NCBI GenBank assembly: GCA_016716185.1
Contig: JADJWV010000002.1
Coordinates: 658,501-722,500 of the forward strand
DNA: 64,000 nucleotides
Direction of reading: 5' to 3'
Source of the DNA: Saprospiraceae bacterium
Lineage (GTDB): Bacteria > Bacteroidota > Bacteroidia > Chitinophagales > Saprospiraceae
The notes under the pieces are model-generated. The model saw only the letters and a program-made list of their open reading frames with translations. It ran no database searches and had not been told where the DNA came from. Positions 10,901 through 22,900 of the stretch are shown piece by piece; position 1 is the stretch's first letter; every line of letters starts with the position of its first letter. Both the position numbers and the translations under genes were made by a program.

Positions 10901-13900
10901 GCAGGTACAGGACCGTGGGTTCTGGCAGGTAATCAATTGATCACTTCCGGAGCCACACATACTTATACATTAACCGTAAAAGTTACAATAGACCTCATAG
11001 GAGGAGGTGGAAATAATGTTTATACAAAATGTGGAGCAAACACTCCCGGAGATCCGGCAAGTGGTGAAGGTTTGTACAATCAGTCTTTAATGGATACCAA
11101 TGATGATGGTACTGCAGACGAAACAGATGAGGCCTGTGGTGATTTGCCTTACATCACAACTACGAAATCTGTATCTGGAATTGTTGCACTTGGAAATAAT
11201 ATGTACAATGTGATTTATTCGATCACAGCACAAAATATTGGTGGTGCATCCGGTCAATACGATTTAATTGATGTACCTGGATTTGATGATGACTTTACGA
11301 TCGGAAGTGCAAGCTTTACGACCAATGCTCCCGGAAATCCCGGTGGCGCCTTAGCAGGAACGGGTCCCTGGACTTTAGCTAACGATCAAAATATAAGTGT
11401 AGGAGCTACACATACCTACACACTTACCGTAAAAGTAACTCTGGATTTGCGTGCGACCAGCGGTGGAGATAATGTTTATGTAAAATGTGGAACCGCAACT
11501 CCAGGTGATCCTCAATCCGGTGAAGGATTGTACAATCAGTCCAGAATGGATATGAATAACGATGGAACTCCGGAAGAAACAAAAGAAGCATGTACAGATG
11601 TTCCATATATCGTAAATACTAAATCAGTAGCCAGTATCACTGCTCTTGGTGGCAATATGTATAATGTGGTTTACCAAATTCAGGTTAGAAATCTTGGTGG
11701 CGTTGCAGGTATATACGATCTGGTAGATGCTCCCGGATTTGACGATGATTTTGCGATCAACAATGCAGCTTATACTTCCAATGCTCCTGGTAATCCGGGT
11801 CTGACATTGGTTGGAAATGGTCCATGGACATTGGCGAATGATCAAACCATTGTCAGCGGTGGAATCCATACATATTCCTTAACTGTTAAAGTAACTTTAG
11901 ATCTTACTGTTGGCAGTGGAGGAAATAATATTTATACCAAGTGCGGAAATACCAATCCTGGCGATCCGCAAAGCGGTGAAGGACTTTACAACAAGTCTAC
12001 TGTTGATTCAAACAACGATGGTATTCCGGAAGACACCAGTGAAGTATGTGATGATGTACCTTACATTACCCTGACCAAAACACTCACAAGTGTTAGTCCA
12101 TTGGGTGGTAACATGTACAATGTTACGTACACATTGGTTGCACAAAATATTGGTGGTAAAAATGGGCAATACGACTTCACAGACACTCCAGGATTTGATG
12201 ATGATATCACAATCAACAATGCATCATTTACATCCAATGCACCAGGAAATCCGGGTAACGCTTTAGCAGGTAACGGACCCTGGACGTTGGCAAATAATCA
12301 GGCCATCCTTACAGGTGCAATTCATACCTATACCTTAGTAGTCAAGGTAACACTTGATCTTTCTGCAGCTAGTGGCGGAAATAATGTGTACAAGAAATGC
12401 GGTGCGACTATACCAGGCGATCCGGTAAGCAGTGAAGGTTTATACAATCAGGCAAGCATCGACACCAATGACGATGGGGTTGCTGAAGAAACCAAAGAAG
12501 CTTGCGGTGATCTTCCTTACATCACAACCAACAAATCCCTTACTACGATTTCGAATTTAGGTGGAAACATGTACAATGTAACTTATACCATCACGGTTCA
12601 AAATCTGGGTGGGGCAAACGGACAATACGATTTGAACGATGCTCCAGCATTTGACGACGATATCGCGATCAATACTTCTTCTTATATTTCGAATGCTCCT
12701 GGAAATCCAGGAAGTGCTTTAGCCGGAAGCGGACCATGGGTACTTGCAAATGATCAGGCTATCCTTAGCGGCGCAACACATACCTATACGCTTGTAGTTA
12801 AAGTAACCTTGGATTTGAAAACGGGATCAGGAGGAAACAATGTTTACACCAAATGTGGAAATACCAACCCGGGAGATCCTCAGGCAGGAGAAGGATTGTA
12901 TAACCAATCTACTATGGATTCCAACAACGATGGAACTCCGGAAGAAACAAAAAAAGCATGTGGTGATCTTCCTTACATCACTACGGTAAAAACAGTAAAC
13001 AATGTTGCACCTCTTGGTGGAAATATGTTTAATGTAACATACAACATTACTGTTTTAAACTCAGGAGGAGCGAATGGGCAATACGATCTGGTGGATGCAC
13101 CAGGATTTGATAACGATTTTGCAATCAACAGTGCATCCTATACATCCAATGCTCCTGGCAATCCAGGTACCGCTTTGGCGGGTACCGGTCCTTGGACATT
13201 AGCCAACGATCAGGCCATATTGGCAGGTGCTACACATACATACATGGTTGTTGTTAAAGTCACTTTGGATTTAACACCCGGAAGTGGTGGTGATAATATT
13301 TATACAAGTTGTGGCAGCGCTACACCCGGAGATCCAACATCAGGCGAAGGATTGTACAATCGCGCCAGAGTTGATATCAACAATGATGGAATTCCGGAAG
13401 ATACAAGTGAAGTTTGTGCAGATGTACCATACATCACCAGTGCAAAGACGCTTACAACGATCGCACCACTGGGAGGCAACATGTATAATGTGACCTATAC
13501 CATGACGGTACAGAATCTCGGAGCTACTGCTGGTCAATACGATTTGATCGATGTTCCGGCTTTTGATGATGATATTACCATAGGTTCGGCTTCATTTACA
13601 ACGAATGCGCCTGGTAACCCGGGTGGAGCCCTTGCAGGTTCAGGACCATGGACCTTGGCCAATGATCAGAATATTCTTGCGGGTGCAACACACACTTTTA
13701 CCCTGGTTGTTAAGGTTACTTTAGATCTCTCTGTCGGATCCGGTGGCAATAATATTTATACAAAATGTGGAAATACAACTCCTGGGAACCCAACAGCAGG
13801 AGAAGGATTATATAATGAATCCAGAATGGATTCAAATAATGATGGAACTCCTGAAGAAACGAAGAAAGCATGTGGAGATCTGCCTTATATCATTACAACC

Positions 13901-16900
13901 AAATCCTTTACATCAAAAACAGATTTGGGTGGAAATATGTATAATGTAAATTATACGATTACTGTACAAAATCTGGGAGGTGCCGTCGGACAATATGATC
14001 TTTCTGACGTTCCTGGATTTGACGATGATATTACCATTAATTCGGCATCATACACTTCCAATGCTCCGGGCAACGGAGGTAGTGCTTTGGCAGGTACAGG
14101 ACCATGGACCTTGGCCAATGATCAAAATATAAATGTTGGCACAACGCATACTTATACTTTAACTGTTAAAGTAACTATAGATTTATCTGCAGGAAGTGGA
14201 GGCAACAATACTTATACAAAATGTGGTGCTTCCACACCAGGAGATCCCCAAAGTGGAGAAGGATTGTACAACCAGTCCAGAATGGATACCAACAATGACG
14301 GAATTCCTGAAGATATCAGAGAAGCATGTGGTGATTTGCCTTATGTGACTACCACGAAGACCATCTCAAGCATTACTGCATTGGGTGGAAATATGTTTGA
14401 AGTTAAATATCAAATCGTTGCTTCCAACTCAGGGGGTGCTGCTGGTCAATATGATCTTACCGATTTACCAGGATTTGATAATGATATTACTATCAATACA
14501 GCTTCTTATGCTTCTGATGCCCCTGGCAATTCAGGAGGTTCTCTTGCAGGCAGCGGACCATGGACCTTGGCCAATGATCAATCCATAGCTGCCGGAGTGA
14601 ATCATACATATACCATCACTGTTAAGGTGACCATTGATTTAAATCCGGGATCGGGTGGAGATAATGTCTATACAAAATGCGGATCGGCAACTCCGGGTGA
14701 TCCTCAAAGTGGAGAAGGTTTATATAACCAATCCAGAATGGATACAAACAACGATGGAGTTCCGGAAGATATTGATGAGGTGTGTGGAGATCTTCCTTAC
14801 ATCACTTCAACGAAGACCATTGGAGCAATTGTTCCGCTTGGTGGCAATACATATAATGTAACTTATAATCTGACTGTACAAAATCTGGGAGCTGTAAACG
14901 GACAATACGATTTAACAGATATTCCGGGATTTGACAATGACATCAGTATCAACAGTGCAAGTTATACCACAACGGCTCCGGGTAATCCGGGTGGTGCATT
15001 AGCGGGTTCTCCATGGATACTTGCTAACGATCAGGCCATTACTGCAGGTGCAGGTCATACCTATACCATTACAGTAAATATCACTTTAAATCTCGAACCT
15101 GGTTCAGGTGGTGATAATATATATACGAAATGCGGAAATACGACTCCGGGTGATCCGGCTAGTGGAGAGGGTTTGTATAACCAATCCAGACTGGATTCCA
15201 ACAACGATGGAATTGCTGAAGAAACCAAAGAAGCCTGTGGAGATATTCCTTATGTCTCTGCAAGCAAAACAATTACTTCCATTGCACCATTGGGAGGAAA
15301 TATGTACAATGTTACCTATTCAATTGTAGTTAGAAATCTTGGAGGTGTTGCTGGTCAATACGATTTAAATGATGTTCCTGGATTTGATAACGACATTACC
15401 ATTGGTTCGGCTTCTTATACGTCTACAGCTCCTGGAAATCTTGGAGGGCCGTTGGCAGGAATTGGACCTTGGTTGTTGGCAAATGACCAGGCTATTTCAG
15501 TAGGTTCAATACATACCTATACGCTCGTAGTGAAGGTGACTCTGGATCTCAATCCTGGAAGTGGTGGCGATGACAGTTACACCAAATGTGGAGCTGTGAA
15601 CCCAGGCGATCCTCAAAGTGGAGAAGGTTTATATAACCAATCCAAACTGGATTCAAACAACGATGGAATCCCTGAAGATACCGATGAGGTTTGTGGTGAC
15701 CTTCCGTATGTAACTTCAACAAAAACTATTTCCAGCATCAATAATCTGGGTGGAAATATGTACAACGTTACTTATTCCATCGTAGTCAGAAACCTCGGTG
15801 GAGCAAACGGTACTTATGATTTAAGCGATGCTCCTGGATTTGATAATGATATTACCATTGTATCCGCTTCTTACGGATCAACAGCACCTGGTAATCCGGG
15901 TGGAGGCCTCGCAGGTACAGGACCATGGACACTTGCAAATGATCAGGTGATAGGTATTGGTTCAATTCATACCTACACTTTAACCGTGAAAGTCACTTTG
16001 GATTTGAGAACCGGTACTTCCGGGGATAATATTTACACAGCTTGTGGAAATGCTATTCCAGGCGATCCGTCTGCAGGTGAGGGATTGTACAATCAATCCA
16101 GAATGGATTCCAACAATGATGGAACTCCGGAAGAAATTAAAGAAGCATGTGGTGATCTTCCATACATCATCAATACGAAAACTGTAAACAGCCTTACTCC
16201 TCTTGGTGGTAATATGTTCAATGTTAAATACAACATCGTTGTCAGAAATATCGGAGGTGCAAATGGTCAATATGATTTGACTGATGTTCCTGGTTTTGAT
16301 AATGATTTTGCAATTGGATCTGCTTCCTATGCTTCTGATGCACCTGGTAATGCCGGAAGTGCACTTGCCGGAAATGGACCATGGACTTTGGCCAATGATC
16401 AGGCCATTCCTTCAGGTGGAATTCACAATTATACAGTTACCGTAAAAGTTACACTGGATCTTACTCCGGGTAGCGGCGGCGATAATGTTTATACGAAATG
16501 TGGTTCGACCAATCCGGGCGATCCAAATAGTGGAGAAGGTTTGTATAATTTGTCAAGAGTGGATATCAATAACGATGGTATTCCGGAAGATACTTCCGAA
16601 ATATGTACAGATATCCCTTACATAACAAGCTTGAAAACGATCAGCGCCATCAATTCACTGGGTGGTCACATGTACAACGTTATTTACAAAATTGATGTCA
16701 AAAATCTGGGTGGAGCTGCAGGTCAATACGATTTGATTGATGTACCCGGATTTGATAATGATATAACCATTGGTTCTGCATCTTATACATCAAATGCACC
16801 AGGCAATACCGGAAGTGCTTTGGCAGGAACAGGACCATGGACCCTGGCAAATGATCAGGGAATTTTAGAGGGTGCAACGCATACCTATTTCATCACAGTA

Positions 16901-19900
16901 AAAGTTACATTGGATCTGAACCCGGCCAGCGGTGGAGATAATATCTACACCAAGTGCGGTCAGGTGAATCCAAGTGATCCAAGAAGTGGTGAAGGTCTGT
17001 TTAATGAATCCAGGATGGATTCCAATAACGACGGAACTCCGGAGGAAATCAGTAAAACATGCGGTGACTTACCATATATCGTGAGTAGTAAAACAGTCAC
17101 TTCAGTCACACCATTGGGTAATAACATGTTTAATGTTACTTATAAAATGGTGGTTCAGAATCTTGGAGGAATCAATGGTCCATATGATCTGACTGATGTG
17201 CCAACATTCGACGATGATATTACCATCAACTCTGCATCTTATCTTTCAGATGCAGCAGGTAATCCCGGAGGTCCTTTAGCCGGATCCGGTCCGTGGATCC
17301 TTGCAAACGATCAGAACATTAATAACGGTGCTGTGCACACTTATACATTAACTGTAAAAGTGACCATTAATCTGGATCCAGCCAGCCCGGGTGATAACAA
17401 TTACACGAGATGTGGAAACGCAACACCAGGCGACCCAACAGCAGGTGAAGGTTTATACAATCAGGCCAGATTAGATATTAATAATGATGGCATACCGGAA
17501 GATGTGGATGAAGCTTGTGGCGATGTACCTTATGTGACATCTGATAAGTCGATTGCTTCTATTACACCACTTGGTGGAAATATGTACACAGTGAAGTATC
17601 AGATCAGAGTTCAGAATCTGGGTGGTACTCCGGGAATGTACGATCTGGTTGATCAACCTGGTCTGGATGACGATATCGCAATGAGTTCTGTTTCCTATGC
17701 ATCTGATGCCCCTGGTAATCCTGGTGGTTCATTGATCGGAACAGGACCATGGACACTTGCAAACGATCAGGCTATTGGTGTAGGTAGTACGCATATTTAT
17801 ACCATCACTGCAAAAATGACTCTTGATTTGAGTCCAGCCAGTGGAGGAAATAATGTATACACCCGTTGTGGAAATACCACACCTGGAGATCCAACTTCAG
17901 GAGAAGGATTGTACAATCAATCCAGATTGGACAACAACAATGATAGTATTCCGGAAGAGACAGATGAGGTTTGTGGAGATTTACCATATGTGACAACAGC
18001 GAAGACACTAACAGGCATTAGTTCCTTAGGCGGTCATATGTATAATGTGACTTATGAAATTGTAGTTCAAAATCTCGGAGGTGCTTTAGGTCAATACGAT
18101 TTGACCGATGTACCTGGATTTGATAATGACATCGCAATTGGATCTGCATCTTTTGTTTCAACGGCTCCAGGCAATCCGGGTTCAGCTCTTATCGGAAACG
18201 GACCATGGATTTTAGCAAATGATCAGGCCATTGGAGCATTCTCTGCTCAAGTTTATACCATAACTGTTAAAGTAACTTTGAATCTTGAAGCAGGAAGCGG
18301 AGGAGATGATGTTTATACCAAATGCAATACGCAAACACCAGGCGATCCAACAGCAGGAGAAGGTTTATACAACCAATCGAGAATGGATTCTAATAACGAT
18401 GGTACTCCTGAAGAACTGAGAGAAGCATGTGGTGATATTCCTTATGTAGTGAATGCAAAGACTTTGTCTTCAATCACTCCATTGGGTGGAAATATGTACA
18501 CTATTGTTTACCAGCTTACCGTCAGAAACCTTGGAGGTGCAACCGGCATCTACGACTTGGTGGATGCACCTGGTTTTGAAAATGACATTGTGATCAACAA
18601 TGCATCATTTACAACTACAGGTCCGGGAGTTGGTGGAGTATTGGCCGGAACAGGGCCCTGGACTTTAGCTGATGATCTGAATATTACAGCAGGTGCCACA
18701 CACACTTATACCATCACGATGAAAGTAACTATTCAAATGGAAGGTGGTGCAGGTGATGACAGATATGTAAAATGTGGTGAGGGCACACCAGGCGATCCAA
18801 CAGCAGGAGAAGGCTTGTACAACCAGGCAAGACTGGATATTAATAATGACGGTACTCCTGAAGATGTCGATGAAGTTTGCGGAGATTTACCTTATGTGAC
18901 TTCTGCAAAAACGATATCAGCGATAAATCCGTTAGGAGGCAACATGTACAATGTGGTTTACCAACTCACCATCAGAAATCTTGGTGGAGCAACAGGTCAA
19001 TACGATTTGAAAGATACTCCTGGATTTGATGATGATATCACAATAGGTAGTGCATCTTATACAACGACAGCTCCTGGAAATCCGGGTGGTGCTTTAGCTG
19101 GAATTGGCCCATGGACACTTGCAAATGATCAGAACATCAATGCAGGCGCCACACATACATATACACTTACTGTAAAAGTGACTATAGATCTTAATTCTCC
19201 AAGTCCCGGTAATAATATTTACACAGCTTGTGGAGACAATACGCCTGGCGATCCTGAACCTGGAGAAGGATTATACAACCAATCCAGCATGGATTCCAAC
19301 AATGATGGAACACCAGAAGAGTTGGATGAAGTTTGTGCAGATCTGCCATTTGTGACAACAACAAAAACACTGACTTCAATTTCAAACCTGGGTGGTCATA
19401 TGTACAATCTGACTTATGTCATCGATGTGAGAAATCTTGGTGGTGCAAACGGACAATACGATTTATCGGATGCGCCTGGATTTGACAATGATATTACTAT
19501 TGGAACAGCTTCTTACACTACAACAGCTCCGGGTAATCCGGGTGGAGTTTTAGCAGGAAATGGTCCATGGACACTTGCAAACGATCAGAACATCAACGCT
19601 TTCTCACAGCACATTTATACGATCACGGTTAAAGTGACCTTAAATCTTGAAACCGGAAGTGGTGGTGACGACATTTATACAAAATGTGAAAACGCTACAC
19701 CCGGTGATCCACAAAGCGGAGAAGGATTGTACAACCAATCGAGAATGGATTCCAACAATGATGGAATTCCTGAAGAAGTCAAAGAAGCATGTGGAGATAT
19801 TCCATATGTAGTGAATGCAAAGACATTAACTTCAATCACACCATTGGGTGGAAACATGTACACTATTGTTTACCAGCTTACCGTCAGAAACCTTGGAGGT

Positions 19901-22900
19901 GCAACCGGCATCTACGACTTGGTGGATGCACCTGGTTTTGAAAATGACATTGTGATCAACAATGCATCATTTACAACTACAGGTCCGGGAGTTGGTGGAG
20001 TATTGGCTGGAACAGGGCCCTGGACTTTAGCTGATGATCTGAATATTACAGCAGGTGCCACACACACTTATACCATCACGATGAAAGTAACGATTCAAAT
20101 GGAAGGTGGTGCAGGTGATGACAGATATGTGAAATGTGGTGAAGGCACACCAGGAGATCCCACAGCTGGAGAAGGCTTGTACAACCAGGCAAGACTGGAT
20201 ATTAATAATGACGGTACTCCGGAAGATGTGGATGAGGCTTGTGGTGATTTACCATACGTAACTTCTGCTAAATCTGTTGCAAGCATAACCAATCTTGGTG
20301 GACACATGTACAATGTTGCTTACACAATTACCGTCAGAAATCTGGGTGGTGCAACCGGACAATACGACCTCAACGACATCCCTGGTTTCGACGACGATAT
20401 TGCAATCAACAATGCAAATTATACTTCTACTGCTCCAGGTAATGCCGGTGGCGCACTTGCAGGTACAGGACCATGGTTGTTGGCAAACGATCAAAATATC
20501 AATGCCGGTGCAACTCATACCTATACTGTAACTGTAAAAGTTACGATAGACCTGAGAAGCAGCAGTGGTGGAAACAATACCTATGCTGCATGCGAATCAT
20601 CAACTCCGGGAGACCCAACAAGCGGAGAAGGTTTATACAATCTTGCTACGATGGATTCTAATAATGATGGAATTCCTGAAGAATACGATGAAACCTGCGA
20701 TGACTTGCCTTATGTAGTATCTCGTAAAGAAATTGTGAGTATTGTGCCACTGGGTGGTGGAATGCATACGATCAATTACCGATTGACTGTTCAGAATCTT
20801 GGCGGCGCTGTTGGTCAATACGACCTGACCGATGCTCCGGGATTCGACAATGACCTGACCATAAATACAGCTTCATATGCTTCAACTGCACCTGGAAACG
20901 CAGGTGGCCCATTAGCAGGAAGTGGTCCATGGATATTAGCCAACGATCAATCTATTGCAGTTGGCGCTACCCATGTATACGATCTTACGGTTAAAGCAAC
21001 CATTGACTTTAAGCAAGGTTCCGGTGGAGATAATGTTTATACAGAGTGTGGACAAACTACGCCAGGAATTCCGCAATCGGGTGAAGGTGTATTCAATCAG
21101 GCCAGACTCGACATTAACAACGATGGTATTCCTGAAGAAATAGATACCGTATGTGGAGATATCGATATCATTGATATGGCAATTCGTAAAACAACAGTAA
21201 CTCCGACTCCATATACGTATGGACAATTGGTTACATTTAATCTGGAAGTATTCAATCAGGGTAACATTCCAATTACAAATGTTGTACTGAACGATTACCT
21301 ACCAAGTGGTTTTACATTCAGTCCGGTAGATAATATACCGGGATGGAGCCAGATCAATCCGGGACTTTTGGAATTCAATGCAGTTCCAAACATACCGCGA
21401 TATTCTTCCGTGAATGTTCCGCTTCAATTGCGCGTTGCAATGAGCAGTGGATACAAAGCTTGGTTTAATTATGCGGAAGTGAAATCATATCAGGATAATT
21501 CTGGCAATGATCGGACTTTCGAGGAATTGGATAGTAAACCAAATTCCAACACTCCTGCAGAGTTGGCGATTGAACCTGGCGATCCGGGCGATGACGATAT
21601 TACAACCATAGACATTGGAGGAAATGAGGATGATCACGACCCAGCAGGTTTTGATGTCTTTGACCTTGCATTGAGAAAAATTTGCAAAGGCAATCTTCCA
21701 TTAACTTATGGTGAATCAGTACCATTCGAAATTACAGTTTTCAATCAGGGTAGCATTTCTGCAATGAATCCTGTGATTACAGACTATGTACCTGCCGGAT
21801 TCCAGTTTATTGCTGCGAACAATCCCGGTTGGTCATATAATGCTGGTACAAGAGAAGCTTCTACAACAATTGCAGGTAAAATAAAACCTTCCGATAGTGT
21901 TAAAGTGACGATCAATTTAATATTGAATCCGATTCTCGACGATCCGGAATCATGGGACAATATTGCAGAAATTGAATCTGTAACGGATACACTAGGGAAT
22001 ACATTAACAGATTTTGATAGCAATCCGGGTGGAACCAAAGATGACGATGGTCCTTCTGTAGATGATGCAATCAACGATCCAAATGATGAAGATGACCACG
22101 ATCCTTCAATCGGACCTGTGTTTGACCTTGCATTGAGAAAATATGTGAAAAACAAAAAACCGTATTACGTACCTGGTGAAAATGTGCCATATACCATAAC
22201 CGTTTTCAATCAAGGTAACGTCACCGCAACCAATATTCAGGTGAACGATTACATCAGACCAGGATATGCATTTAGCGGAGTTGGAAACCCGGGTTGGAGC
22301 CTGGTTGGTCCTACTTTAGTCTACAATAGCATCGCTTCATTGAATCCTGGAGATAGTGTTCAGCTTACTTTGAATCTGACGGTACAGATTGCTGCATCTC
22401 CTACTTTGACAGACTGGGATAACAGCGCTGAAATACGGTCGGCATTTGATGATCAAGGTGTGAATAGAGATAACGATGATGCCGATAGTCAACCAAATAC
22501 CAATAGTGCCTGGGAACAACAAGTCGGTGAAAATCATCCTTGGGATAATGTGATCGATGGCAACGGCCAAGGTGTTAATGAAGATGAGGATGACCACGAT
22601 TTTGAAAATGTGAAAGTCACAGGAGCTATAGGTGATAGAGTTTGGGACGACTTGGATGGAGATGGCATTCAAGATCCGGGAGAACCAGGATTGCCAAACG
22701 TCATTGCAATTCTTTACGATTGCAATACAGCAACCATAGTGAAGAAAGACACCACAGATGCGAATGGTAAATACTTATTCGATTTCTTGTTGCCTTTCAA
22801 CAAACACTTCGTCAGATTTGATTTCAGTTTAGTTCCTCCGGGTTATGGATTTACCTTCCAGGATCAGGGTGGTGATGACACTAAAGACAGCGACGTAAGT

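Larger units (their letters stand above)
10241..21171 (+). repeat. 24 tandem ~455-bp coding repeats inside the giant protein gene
   Basis: Twenty-four consecutive in-frame units of 151-152 codons. Each begins with T-K-(T/S)-(V/L/I) followed by LGGNMYNVTY, continues through NLGGxxGQYDLxDxPGFDxD, APGNPGGALAGxGPWTLANDQ, GATHTYTLTVKVTLDL and Y-x-K-C-G, and ends in GEGLYNQSRMDxNNDGxPEE then ACGDLPY. Every unit keeps two cysteines and nearly every unit a DxNNDGxPE motif resembling a calcium-binding loop. The front half is DUF11-like in general shape, consistent with beta-sandwich modules strung into a long stalk. Variation between units is moderate, except for the near-identical units 19 and 22. 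Confidence 0.92.
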
